Below are positions 1 to 7,499 of a stretch of 12,528 nt of DNA, piece after piece. The DNA comes from Spirochaetaceae bacterium (GTDB lineage: Bacteria > Spirochaetota > Spirochaetia > SZUA-6 > Fen-1364): positions 1 through 12,528 of the forward strand of contig PLNO01000056.1 in the NCBI GenBank assembly GCA_003141795.1. Reading direction: 5' to 3'. Both the position numbers and the translations under genes were made by a program. How positions within the stretch are numbered: position 1 is the stretch's first letter; each line of letters starts with the position of its first letter. The notes under the pieces were generated by a model, which worked only from the letters and a program-made list of their open reading frames with translations, searched no databases and was not told where the DNA came from.

Positions 1-570
1 GTCCTTGCCCTTCTGGTTGATGATCGCGTCCATGGCGAGGGATTCCTTGCCGGTTCCGCGGTCACCGATGAGAAGCTCGCGCTGTCCCTTCCCGATCGGC
101 ACCATGGCGTCGATGGCCTTGACGCCGGTCTGCAGAGGTTCCTTCACGGACTGGCGGTCCTTGATGCCCGGCGCCTTGAACTCCACCGGCCGTGTGCGGG
201 TGGTCTTCACGTCGCCCAGGTCGTCGATGGGGATGCCCAGCGGGTTGACGACGCGTCCGACCAGCCCGTGGCCGACCGGCACCTCGAGCACCCTGCCGGT
301 GCGCCTGACCTTGCCGCCCTCGTGGAGGTCCACGTAGTCGCCCAGGATGACCGCGCCGATGCTGTCCTCCTCCAGGTTCAGGGCGAGGCCGTAGACCCCG
401 GTCTCGAACTCCAGCATCTCCATGGCCATGGCGCCGCGCATCCCGTAGATGCGCGCGATCCCGTCGCCGAGCTCCACGACCGTGCCGACCTCGTCGACCT
501 CCAGGTCTTTGGAGTAGCTGCGGATCTCTTCCTTGATGCGGGTGGAAATCTCTTCGATATTGATTCGCAT
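1..570 (-). CDS. atpA: ATP synthase F1 subunit alpha, N-terminal part (cut by window edge)
   Basis: Alpha subunit of the F1 head, which with beta makes the nucleotide-binding hexamer on the cytoplasmic side. Only the first 190 residues are inside the window. The N-terminal beta-barrel (about 1-95) is followed by the start of the nucleotide-binding domain, with the family stretches [17 protein letters not shown] and [20 protein letters not shown]. The P-loop reads GDRGTGKES (169-177), where the usual form is GDRQTGKTA. The Mg-coordinating Thr at 176 is therefore Glu, and Gln172 is Gly. Alpha sites are non-catalytic, so this need not abolish ATP synthesis, but it should change nucleotide binding there. 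The start ATG at 570 lies nine bases after the atpH stop, with an AGGGGA ribosome site overlapping that stop. It is the last visible gene of the atpBEFHA operon. Identity is very secure. Confidence 0.97.
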   Translation of the reverse strand, partial: MRINIEEISTRIKEEIRSYSKDLEVDEVGTVVELGDGIARIYGMRGAMAMEMLEFETGVYGLALNLEEDSIGAVILGDYVDLHEGGKVRRTGRVLEVPVGHGLVGRVVNPLGIPIDDLGDVKTTRTRPVEFKAPGIKDRQSVKEPLQTGVKAIDAMVPIGKGQRELLIGDRGTGKESLAMDAIINQKGKD

Positions 571-579
571 TGTCGTCCC

Positions 580-1116
580 CTATCTTCCTTCCAGCGCGGC
601 GGAGAGAGATTTCATGCGGCCCTGGATGCTGAGCTCGATCTCCTGTCCTTCGCTTTCCACGACCGCGCCGCCGATCAGAGAGGGTGCGATCGTGACCTCG
701 AGCTCCACCCGCGCGTTGAACCGCGCCTCCAGGGCGTGCGTTACATGCGCTTTCTCCTCCGGACCCAGCGGGAAGGCGGTGGAGAGCTTCACCTTGCGAA
801 CGCCCCGGGCGAGCCGTGCGCGCGCCTCGAAGTCCTCCGTGACCTCTCCAAGGAGGCTCATGCGGCCGCGATCCACCATGAGAAGCAGCAGGTGGAGCAC
901 CCGCTCGTCGGCTTTCCCCTCGAGGCCCGCTCGTATGAGCCTCCTCTTCACGGGCCGGCCGATGAGTCGGTTGGAGAGGAACCCACGGATCTCCCTGTCG
1001 GCGAACAGGGCGTCGCGCGATGCGCGCAGATCCGCCTCCACCGCGTCCAGTGAGGACGTCTCGGAGGCGAGCTCGAACAGCGCCCGCGCGTAGTTGCGGC
1101 CGATGATGCCGGTCAT
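580..1116 (-). CDS. atpH: ATP synthase F1 subunit delta (OSCP homologue)
   Basis: Delta subunit, which joins the top of the F1 head to the b-subunit stalk as part of the stator. It is 178 aa, normal for the family. The N-terminal helical domain starts with IIGRNYARALFELA, the usual 'YA.ALFE.A' opening, and the C-terminal domain ends with the signature SLIGGAVVESEGQEIELSIQ followed by GRMKSL. No membrane segment is present. The gene sits between atpF and atpA with nine-base gaps on both sides, as in a translationally linked operon. The Shine-Dalgarno-like GAGGA lies directly against the ATG, an unusually short spacing, so initiation may depend on coupling to the atpF stop. Identity is secure from the C-terminal motif and gene order. 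Confidence 0.95.
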   Translation of the reverse strand: MTGIIGRNYARALFELASETSSLDAVEADLRASRDALFADREIRGFLSNRLIGRPVKRRLIRAGLEGKADERVLHLLLLMVDRGRMSLLGEVTEDFEARARLARGVRKVKLSTAFPLGPEEKAHVTHALEARFNARVELEVTIAPSLIGGAVVESEGQEIELSIQGRMKSLSAALEGR

Positions 1117-1125
1117 TCCTCTGCC

Positions 1126-1629
1126 CTAGTTGCGGGAGGGGCCCGCGACGAGCTTGTCGGCGAACTCTTCCACGTACGCCTTGTTGTCCGCCGAGGCGGT
1201 CTCCCGCTTGAGGATTGCATTCGCGATGGAGAAGGACAGCTCGACGACGTGCCCGCGGAGCGACCGCTCGGCGTCAGCCCGGGCGGTCTCGATTTCGTGC
1301 ATCGCCCGTTCCTTCACCTCCCGCGCCTCCACCTGGGATGCACGCAGGATGTCCTCCCGCAGGCGCGAGGCTTCCGCGCGACCGGCCTCGATGATCCGCG
1401 CCGCCTCTTCACGTCCCTCGCGGATCTTCTGTTCATATTCGGCGAGCACGCTTCCGGCTTTTTCGCCGGCCAATCGGGCGGCGTCGAGGTCGGTGGCGAT
1501 CTTCTGCGATCTCTTGTCCAGCGCCCCGGTGATCTTGTCCCACACGGTGAATCGCAGGATCAGGAGAAGCACGCCGAAGGTGATCCACAGCCAGATGATG
1601 AGGCCGGGATCCAAGCGGAGAAGGGCCAT
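1126..1629 (-). CDS. atpF: ATP synthase Fo subunit b
   Basis: Subunit b, the membrane-anchored peripheral stalk that holds F1 against rotor torque. The protein is 167 aa: an N-terminal membrane helix (about 7-25, LIIWLWITFGVLLLILRF), the typical WDKI.GALDKRSQKIA.DLD transition, then a long charged coiled coil rich in Glu, Arg and Ala to the C-terminus. The start ATG at 1629 is chosen because it puts the anchor at the N-terminus as in all b subunits. The reading frame stays open further upstream to 1842, but that part overlaps atpE and encodes a Ser/Arg/Pro-rich stretch with no resemblance to b. A G-rich stretch overlaps the atpE stop ten bases before the ATG. Only one b gene is present, so the stalk is probably a homodimer. 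Confidence 0.94.
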   Translation of the reverse strand: MALLRLDPGLIIWLWITFGVLLLILRFTVWDKITGALDKRSQKIATDLDAARLAGEKAGSVLAEYEQKIREGREEAARIIEAGRAEASRLREDILRASQVEAREVKERAMHEIETARADAERSLRGHVVELSFSIANAILKRETASADNKAYVEEFADKLVAGPSRN

Positions 1630-1639
1630 GCCGGACCCC

Positions 1640-1951
<312 letters not shown>

Positions 1952-2962
1952 TCAGTGCTTTTTGATCGCCAGTCCGATGAACATTGCGGAGAGGAATGAG
2001 AAGATGTAGGCCTGCAGAACTGCCACGAACAGCTCCAGGGCGGAGATCGCCAGATCAACGAGTATGGCCACCGGCCCGATGGCCAGCGCCTGGAATTTCA
2101 CGATCAGGAGGAGAATGAGGATGATGGCCACGTGGCCGCCGATCATGTTTGCAAACAGACGCATGATGAGGGCGATCGTCTTCGAGAAGATGCCCACGAT
2201 CTCGAACAGGAGCGTGAGAGGGGCCATCCAGATGGGGGTGCCGTGGGGTATCAGGTCCTTCCAGTAACCGACGATGCCCTTTGAACGCATGCCGGCGATG
2301 TTCAGCACGAAGAAGGTGATGAGGCCCAAGCCCGCCGTCGTTGCGAGGTTCCCGGTGACCGCGCCGCCCAGCCATACCGCCTCTCCGCCCGTCTTGGGAA
2401 TGATGGGCGCGAAGGGAGGGACCATGCCCAGGATGTTGGAATACAGGATGAAGAGGAAAAAGGTGAAACAGAGGAGATAGAACCTTTTGCCCTCCTGCCC
2501 CAGCACGGGGTCATACACGGTGTCGCGCATGAACTGGAGAAGGAGCTCGAAGAGGCTCTGCAACCGTGTGGGCTTGCGGTAGGGGTCCCGCAGCTTGCGC
2601 GCCAGGTAGAGCATGGTGGCGAGCACCAGGAGGGCGACCACGGTCATGAGGATGAAGTGCTTCGTGATGTTGAAGATCAGGTGGAAACTGCCAATGGAGA
2701 GCACGGGGATCGTCGCGAAGGGCCTGTCGACATTGTCGGTCAGTTCCGCAAACAGCGCCGTGGAGAGGTTGAATTGCGCCTTCGGCTCGGCCGCTGCGGG
2801 CGCGACAGCACAGAGCTGTCCAATCGGCAGCGCAAAAAACACCAAGCTGAAGAGTACAAAGCGCTTCAGTCGCGCGGTGGTGAGCCGGATACGATCCCCC
2901 TCGATTGCTGAATGACGATGAATGCTCGGCAGTATAGCATGGGGCCTCTGGTTTGTCGCCAC
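1952..2962 (-). CDS. atpB: ATP synthase Fo subunit a, with N-terminal signal-like extension
   Basis: Subunit a, the stationary membrane subunit that forms the two proton half-channels beside the c ring. Given from the GTG at 2962 it has 336 aa. After a basic stretch comes a signal-peptide-like segment (about 33-58, ending APAAAEP), an exported N-terminal segment, then about five membrane helices. The essential Arg is R268 in ALIMRLFANM, and Gln317 lies in VLQAYIF. At the E. coli Glu219 position there is His277, and at the His245 position Glu310: the known compensating swap. The start is uncertain. A good promoter (2931-2959) overlaps the first codons, so the true start may lie downstream of about 2924. 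However, I see no standard in-frame ATG, GTG or TTG before the hydrophobic core there. Function is secure; the first 30 residues are not. Confidence 0.93.
   Translation of the reverse strand: MATNQRPHAILPSIHRHSAIEGDRIRLTTARLKRFVLFSLVFFALPIGQLCAVAPAAAEPKAQFNLSTALFAELTDNVDRPFATIPVLSIGSFHLIFNITKHFILMTVVALLVLATMLYLARKLRDPYRKPTRLQSLFELLLQFMRDTVYDPVLGQEGKRFYLLCFTFFLFILYSNILGMVPPFAPIIPKTGGEAVWLGGAVTGNLATTAGLGLITFFVLNIAGMRSKGIVGYWKDLIPHGTPIWMAPLTLLFEIVGIFSKTIALIMRLFANMIGGHVAIILILLLIVKFQALAIGPVAILVDLAISALELFVAVLQAYIFSFLSAMFIGLAIKKH
2931..2959 (-). promoter_or_regulatory. Predicted sigma70-type promoter of the atp operon
   Basis: On the minus strand, GCGACA (-35, plus positions 2954-2959, four of six matches to TTGACA) is followed after exactly 17 bases by TATACT (-10, 2931-2936, five of six matches to TATAAT). 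Transcription would begin near 2924 and run into atpB. It overlaps the annotated GTG start region of atpB, so either that start is too far upstream or this match is fortuitous. Position at the head of a housekeeping operon and correct spacing favour it. Confidence 0.5.
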
Positions 2963-3066
2963 CTTTTTTTCCGAGAAAGCGGGGCGCCTGCCGCAGCCCG
3001 AGCGTTACTTCCTTTCCCCCTGTCGCAGGAATTCAGTACCTTTTGGGTGCACAGAGGAGGGTTTCA

Positions 3067-4578
3067 GTGAATCCTGCGAAAACATTGGGCGAGCTGAAAG
3101 CGGCCGGCTACCGGCCGAAGACCATCAAGGACGAGATGCGCGACAATCTGGTCCGCATGCTCCGCGCCGGTGAGGAGCTGTTTCCCGGCATCATCGGCTA
3201 CGACACCACCGTCATCCCCGGCCTGGTGAACGCCCTGCTCTCCCGGCACGATTTCATCCTCCTGGGCCTCCGCGGCCAGGCGAAAACGCGGATTCTCCGC
3301 GGCCTCGTGCGCTTCCTCGACGAGCAGATCCCCGTCATCACAGGCACGGACACCAACGACGATCCTTTTGCCCCGGTGAGCCGCAAGGGCAGGGAGCTCG
3401 TTGCCAGCCTCGGGGACGCAACGCCGATAGAGTGGATGCCGCGCGAGTCGCGCTATAGGGAGAAGCTCGCCACCCCCGACGTCACCATCGCCGACCTCAT
3501 CGGCGACATCGACCCGATCAAGGCTGCCACACGCAAGCTGGCATATGCGGACGAGGAGGTCATCCATTTCGGCATCATCCCGAGGACCAACCGGGGGATC
3601 TTCGCCATCAACGAGCTTCCCGACCTCCCGCCGAGGATCCAGGTCGGGCTGCTGAATATAATGGAAGAGAAGGACATCCAGATCCGCGGATTCCCCATCC
3701 GCATGCAACTGGACATCCTCATGGTCTACTCGGCAAACCCCGAGGATTACACGAACCGGGGGAACATCATCACGCCGCTCAAGGACCGCATCGATTCACA
3801 GATCATCACCCATTACCCGCAGGATCGCCAGGCCGCCATGCGCATTACGGCCCAGGAGGCGTGGACGGACAGGGGGAACGGGATCGAGCTCATCCTCCCC
3901 GACTGGTATCGGGAGCTCGTGGAAGAGGTGGCTTTCGCCGCGCGTACGAGCGAGTACGTGAACCAGGCCTCGGGGGTGTCCGCGCGGATGAGCATCTCCC
4001 TGCTGGAGAACGTGATGAGCAACATGGAGCGCCGCGCCATCATCCAGGGGCAGGAGACGATGTACCCCCGGATCGGCGACCTCCATGCGGCCGTCACTGC
4101 GATCACCGGCAAGGTGGAGCTCGTCTACGAAGGCGAGCAGCAGGGGGCGGCCATCGTCGCGCGCAAGATAATCGGAGAGGCCGTGAAGGAGACCTTCCGT
4201 CGCCGATTCCCCGACCCCACGCCGAAGAAGAGGAAGAGCAGGGAGGGTGGGGAGGAGCAGTCCTCGGGCAGGCAGGAGCCTTCCCCGTTCCAGCCCATTC
4301 TCACGTGGTTCGGCAAGGGCAACACGGTGGAGACATCGGACGAGATCCCCTACGACGAGTACGTGAGCCGCCTCTCCAAGGTGACGGGGTTGAAGGAGAT
4401 CACGGCGAAGCACCTCGACCTCAAGGAGGGAGACGGGCTGGCTCTCGGAATGGAGTTCGTGCTCGAGGCGCTGCACCAGCACTCGATGGTCTCCAAGCGG
4501 GAGGAAGGCACCACGACCGCCTACCGCGACATGCTCAAGGCGATGTTCGACCACATGGCGACGAGCGGCGACAGCTAG
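3067..4578 (+). CDS. MoxR/ChlI-like AAA+ ATPase with variant Walker motifs
   Basis: AAA+ ATPase of the MoxR / magnesium-chelatase-subunit-I type, 503 aa, cytoplasmic. The GTG start at 3067 is chosen for the strong GGAGG (3056-3060) six bases upstream; the frame is open earlier but the extra residues look non-coding. Visible motifs are: Walker A GLRGQAKT (67-74, with Ala72 where Gly is usual), Walker B GIFAINE (177-183, Asn182 where Asp is usual), sensor 1 SANPEDY (Asn224), a candidate arginine finger in PLKDRID (R241), and a sensor 2 Arg in GVSARMS (R307). A charged, Pro/Ser-rich linker (about 381-410) leads to a helical C-terminal domain (about 425-500). I recall the variant Walker forms in a MoxR subfamily, so they may be family-typical, not decay. 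It is followed 15 bases later by a VWA gene, the classic MoxR-VWA arrangement for remodelling or metal-cofactor insertion. The client is unknown. Confidence 0.85.
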   Translation: MNPAKTLGELKAAGYRPKTIKDEMRDNLVRMLRAGEELFPGIIGYDTTVIPGLVNALLSRHDFILLGLRGQAKTRILRGLVRFLDEQIPVITGTDTNDDPFAPVSRKGRELVASLGDATPIEWMPRESRYREKLATPDVTIADLIGDIDPIKAATRKLAYADEEVIHFGIIPRTNRGIFAINELPDLPPRIQVGLLNIMEEKDIQIRGFPIRMQLDILMVYSANPEDYTNRGNIITPLKDRIDSQIITHYPQDRQAAMRITAQEAWTDRGNGIELILPDWYRELVEEVAFAARTSEYVNQASGVSARMSISLLENVMSNMERRAIIQGQETMYPRIGDLHAAVTAITGKVELVYEGEQQGAAIVARKIIGEAVKETFRRRFPDPTPKKRKSREGGEEQSSGRQEPSPFQPILTWFGKGNTVETSDEIPYDEYVSRLSKVTGLKEITAKHLDLKEGDGLALGMEFVLEALHQHSMVSKREEGTTTAYRDMLKAMFDHMATSGDS

Positions 4579-4593
4579 AAAGGCGGAGCCTGC

Positions 4594-5685
4594 ATGCGCT
4601 GGGAATACTCGGAGTGGGACCAGACCCTCCAGAACCTCTTGAAGAGCTTCCAGGACCTGATGGGCCTGTTCAACTATCTGATGCTCATGGCCGGAGGGGA
4701 CGTCGACAAGGTTTTCAAGTGGATGGAGTACCTTCAGGAGCGCGGCTCGATCGATCCTGACATCGACCTGGAGGAGTTCCGCAGGCAGCTCATGGAGCAG
4801 CGGATCATCGAGCAGCTCAAGGAGGGCGGGTACAACCTCACCGCCAAAGGGGAGCAGGTCATCAGGAAGGACTCCCTGAACCAGATCTTCAACGGCCTGC
4901 AGAAGTCAGGCTTCGGCCAGCACCGCGTTCCCAGCACCGGCAACGGGGAGGAGAGGCTCACCGAAACGCGCCCCTGGCGCTTCGGTGACCCCGTGACGCA
5001 GATCGACGCACTGGGCACGATCTCCAATGCGGTGAAGCGCGCGGGGGTGGAGGAGATCAGCCTCGCGGAGGAGGACTTCGAGGTCTACGAGACCGAGCAC
5101 CTCTCCTCCTGCGCCACGATGCTCCTCATCGACATCAGCCACAGCATGATCCTCTACGGCGAGGATCGGATCACCCCCGCGAAGCAGGTCGCACTCGCGC
5201 TCACCGAGCTCATCCTTACGCGCTACCCGAAGGACACGCTGAGGGTCGGCACGTTCGGAGACGAGGCGCGCGAAATCGCCATAAAGGACATTCCCTACCT
5301 GCAGGTCGGTCCCTTCCATACGAACACCCGCGCGGGGCTGGAAATGGCACAGACCATACTCGAAGGCACCCGGCAGTCCAACCGCCAGATCTTCATGGTG
5401 ACGGACGGCAAGCCCACGGCGATCACGGAGAACGGGGAGGTGTACAAGAACCCCTACGGGTTCGATCCGAAGATCCTCGCCCAGACTCTGGAGGCGGCTT
5501 CCGCCTGCCGCCGCGCCGGCATCACCATCACGACGTTCATGCTCGCGCAGGACCCCGAGCTCGTCGATTTCGTGGACGAGCTCACGCGCCTCAACAAGGG
5601 CAGGGCGTACTACGCTTCCGCAGACAAGCTGGGGGAGTTCCTCTTCGCCGACTACATCCGCAACAAGAGGCGCGTCGTGCACTAA
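4594..5685 (+). CDS. VWA-domain protein, partner of the MoxR-like ATPase
   Basis: 363-aa protein with a helical N-terminal region (1-125, including a winged-helix-like stretch LKEGGYNLTAKGEQVIRK) and a C-terminal von Willebrand A domain (about 172-350). The metal-binding MIDAS is complete: D180-I-S182-H-S184, Thr245 in HTNTRAG, and Asp271 in VTDGKPT. No signal peptide or membrane helix is visible, so it should be cytoplasmic. The ATG lies 15 bases after the ATPase stop with a GGCGGAG ribosome site between them, so the two are co-transcribed. By analogy with RavA-ViaA and CbbQ-CbbO, the VWA protein would bind the target through its MIDAS metal and couple it to the ATPase. That role is inferred. 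The domain call is secure, the target is not known, and the gene ends 14 bases from the convergent thioesterase gene. Confidence 0.86.
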   Translation: MRWEYSEWDQTLQNLLKSFQDLMGLFNYLMLMAGGDVDKVFKWMEYLQERGSIDPDIDLEEFRRQLMEQRIIEQLKEGGYNLTAKGEQVIRKDSLNQIFNGLQKSGFGQHRVPSTGNGEERLTETRPWRFGDPVTQIDALGTISNAVKRAGVEEISLAEEDFEVYETEHLSSCATMLLIDISHSMILYGEDRITPAKQVALALTELILTRYPKDTLRVGTFGDEAREIAIKDIPYLQVGPFHTNTRAGLEMAQTILEGTRQSNRQIFMVTDGKPTAITENGEVYKNPYGFDPKILAQTLEAASACRRAGITITTFMLAQDPELVDFVDELTRLNKGRAYYASADKLGEFLFADYIRNKRRVVH

Positions 5686-5699
5686 AGAGCGCGGGGTCG

Positions 5700-6485
5700 T
5701 TACTTCCGCTCGGGTCGGGGCTTCCACTCCGTGCGCGCGGAGGCCACCGCGACGAGTGGCCCGCCCTGCGCGGGGTTCGCGAACACGCCATGGTGGAAGC
5801 CCGTTCCCTGCTCCTTCGGCAGTGGCTCCAGGGCAGGCCAGATCTTCTGCCCGTAGACGACTTCCCGCGAGTACTGGCCGTCCACTCGGGTGAGGTGGTA
5901 GGTGTCCTGGACCTCGCGCGGTACCGCCTCCAGCGCCCACTCCATGTAGTTCACGTTGTTGACGTGGCCGTTGGTGTCGATGTCCCGACCACGCACGTCG
6001 TAGGTGCGGGACGTGTCCATCCAGCGTGCGTCCGGGGCCGGTACCTCGTCGAGGTCCCGCTCGATGCACCGCGTGCCCTCCGGCGCCCACGCGGCCACGA
6101 TGTCGGGGAGCACGGGCACGGGGCGCTTGCGCTCCAGGCTGTAGAAGATCCACAGGGATCGCGCCGCCCCCATCACGTCCCCCGACTCGCCACGTACGAC
6201 GTACTCCCTCTGCCCGTAGAACACGCGTGAGGAGGACATCCACGTCTCCACGCTGAACGACTCCTGATAGGCCGGGTAGCGGTACATCTCGATGCTCCCC
6301 CGGAGGAGGACCCAGCCGAAACCATTGCGTCGCAGGCGGTACACGTCCCACCCCGATTCGTCGCAATGGGTGAATGCCGTTTCCTCGAAGATGTTGAGCA
6401 TGGTGAGCGGCGTGGCCTCTCCCCAGGAATCCATCTCGTAGTAGCGCAGGCGGTAGGATCTGATGTGCTTTCTCGGGTTGTTCAC
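5700..6485 (-). CDS. Acyl-ACP thioesterase (FatA/FatB-like double hotdog)
   Basis: Predicted to hydrolyse acyl-ACP to free fatty acid and ACP, ending or diverting fatty-acid synthesis; cytoplasmic. It is 261 aa, the size of a two-hotdog bacterial acyl-ACP thioesterase. The first hotdog spans about 8-120. The second carries the signature [16 protein letters not shown] with Asp170, Asn172 and His174, and Glu208 lies in YSREVVYG. The spacing of these four matches, from memory, the Asp-Asn-His-Glu catalytic set of plant FatB. The GTG start at 6485 is preferred because AGGAGG (6491-6496) lies exactly five bases upstream; another in-frame GTG at 6512 would add nine residues but has no comparable ribosome site. 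The gene is divergent from metA and convergent with the VWA gene. Chain-length preference cannot be read from sequence. Confidence 0.88.
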   Translation of the reverse strand: MNNPRKHIRSYRLRYYEMDSWGEATPLTMLNIFEETAFTHCDESGWDVYRLRRNGFGWVLLRGSIEMYRYPAYQESFSVETWMSSSRVFYGQREYVVRGESGDVMGAARSLWIFYSLERKRPVPVLPDIVAAWAPEGTRCIERDLDEVPAPDARWMDTSRTYDVRGRDIDTNGHVNNVNYMEWALEAVPREVQDTYHLTRVDGQYSREVVYGQKIWPALEPLPKEQGTGFHHGVFANPAQGGPLVAVASARTEWKPRPERK

Positions 6486-6520
6486 TTCTGCCTCCTCTTC
6501 TCCAAGTGACACTCTTCAGT

Positions 6521-6531
6521 CATACTATAAC
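6521..6531. promoter_or_regulatory. Possible shared -10 region between thioesterase gene and metA
   Basis: The 59-base gap between the two divergent genes contains an AT-rich core. On the minus strand TATAGT (6524-6529) could serve the thioesterase gene and would leave a leader of about 30 bases containing its AGGAGG. On the plus strand CATACT or TATAAC could serve metA, but the transcript start would then fall almost on the metA ribosome site (6534-6538). I see no good -35 box on either strand, so this is a weak call. Confidence 0.25.
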
Positions 6532-6544
6532 ATGGAGGACTGAC

Positions 6545-7489
6545 ATGCCCGTACGAATTCCCAACGACCTTCCCGCTCGCAAGACGCTCTCGGAGGAGAA
6601 CATCTTCGTGATGACCACGGAACGGGCGGCGCATCAGGACATCCGGCCCCTGCGCATCGCAGTCCTCAACCTCATGCCCACGAAGATCATGACGGAGACG
6701 CAGATCCTGCGCCTCCTCAGCAATACGCCGATCCAGGTGGACATCACCTTCATCCGCATGGGAACCCACGAGTCCAAGAACACCCCGACGATCCACCTCG
6801 ACACTTTCTACGAGTCCCTCGACGATGTCCTGCACCAGAGATTCGACGGCCTGATCATGACCGGCGCTCCGGTGGAGACGCTGCCGTTCGACCAGGTGGA
6901 CTACTGGCCCGAGCTCGTTCGGCTGATGGACTGGAGCAGGACGAACGTGTGGTCCTCCCTGCACATCTGCTGGGGCGCCCAGGCAGGCCTCTTCCACCAC
7001 TACGGCATTCAAAAGTACGAGGTGCCGCAGAAGGTGTTCGGCCTTTTCCCCCACAGGGTGCTCGATCCCACCGAGCCTCTCATGCGCGGCTTCGACGAAG
7101 TTTTCCTCGCGCCGCATTCCCGCCACACCGAGGTCCGCCAGGCCGACATCGAGGCGGTGAAGGCGCTGAAGCTCCTTGCCTTGTCGGAGGAGGCAGGCGT
7201 GTACATGGCACAGTCGGAGGACGGCCGGATGGTGTTCGTGACCGGACATCCCGAGTACGACAGGTTCACGCTGAAGGCCGAATACGACAGGGACGTCGCC
7301 AAAGGGATTCAGATCGCCGTGCCGAGGAACTACTTCCCGGGGGACGATCCCCGCCGGGAGCCGCTCATGACGTGGCGTTCTCACGCCCACCTCTTGTACG
7401 CGAACTGGCTCAACTACTGCGTGTACCAGGGAACGCCGTTCGACCTGGAGCGGCTCCCGGGCACCGACACGCCGCTGTCCCGGGACTGA
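6545..7489 (+). CDS. metA: Homoserine O-acyltransferase, MetA family, predicted acetyl-CoA specific
   Basis: First committed enzyme of methionine synthesis: acylates homoserine on its hydroxyl, making it ready for sulfur incorporation. The protein is 314 aa, typical of MetA. The family's key residues fall at the reference numbers: Lys47 ([10 protein letters not shown]), catalytic Cys142 (HICWGAQAG), His235 and Glu237 ([10 protein letters not shown]), and Arg249. Residue 111 is Glu (TGAPVETL). In the Bacillus cereus enzyme Glu111 gives acetyl-CoA specificity, whereas E. coli has Gly and uses succinyl-CoA, so this is more likely a homoserine O-acetyltransferase (EC 2.3.1.31) despite its name. 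The start ATG at 6545 has GGAGG (6534-6538) six bases upstream; the upstream in-frame extension is not needed. No methionine riboswitch is visible, the leader being too short. The gene converges on the DUF1638 gene, ten bases away. Confidence 0.95.
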   Translation: MPVRIPNDLPARKTLSEENIFVMTTERAAHQDIRPLRIAVLNLMPTKIMTETQILRLLSNTPIQVDITFIRMGTHESKNTPTIHLDTFYESLDDVLHQRFDGLIMTGAPVETLPFDQVDYWPELVRLMDWSRTNVWSSLHICWGAQAGLFHHYGIQKYEVPQKVFGLFPHRVLDPTEPLMRGFDEVFLAPHSRHTEVRQADIEAVKALKLLALSEEAGVYMAQSEDGRMVFVTGHPEYDRFTLKAEYDRDVAKGIQIAVPRNYFPGDDPRREPLMTWRSHAHLLYANWLNYCVYQGTPFDLERLPGTDTPLSRD

Positions 7490-7499
7490 GCGCGCCAGT

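Noticed and set aside
268..1053. Long plus-strand open frame opposite atpA and atpH
   Set aside because: Lies antisense to two secure ATP synthase genes; composition (His/Asp/Leu/Val/Arg-rich) is the usual shadow of high-GC coding DNA, with no family resemblance.
2963..3066. Promoter for the MoxR-VWA operon in the gap to atpB
   Set aside because: Searched for -35/-10 pairs; TTACTT (3005-3010) has no acceptable -10 at 16-18 bases. A promoter is presumably there but I cannot place it.
5686..5699. Terminator between the convergent VWA and thioesterase genes
   Set aside because: Only 14 bases with no inverted repeat; the same holds for the ten bases between metA and the DUF1638 gene (7490-7499).
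4906..6366. 486-codon minus-strand open frame across the VWA and thioesterase genes
   Set aside because: Overlaps two genes with intact active-site motifs, is Gly/Arg/Ala-rich with no recognisable domain, and runs in a different frame from the thioesterase gene.
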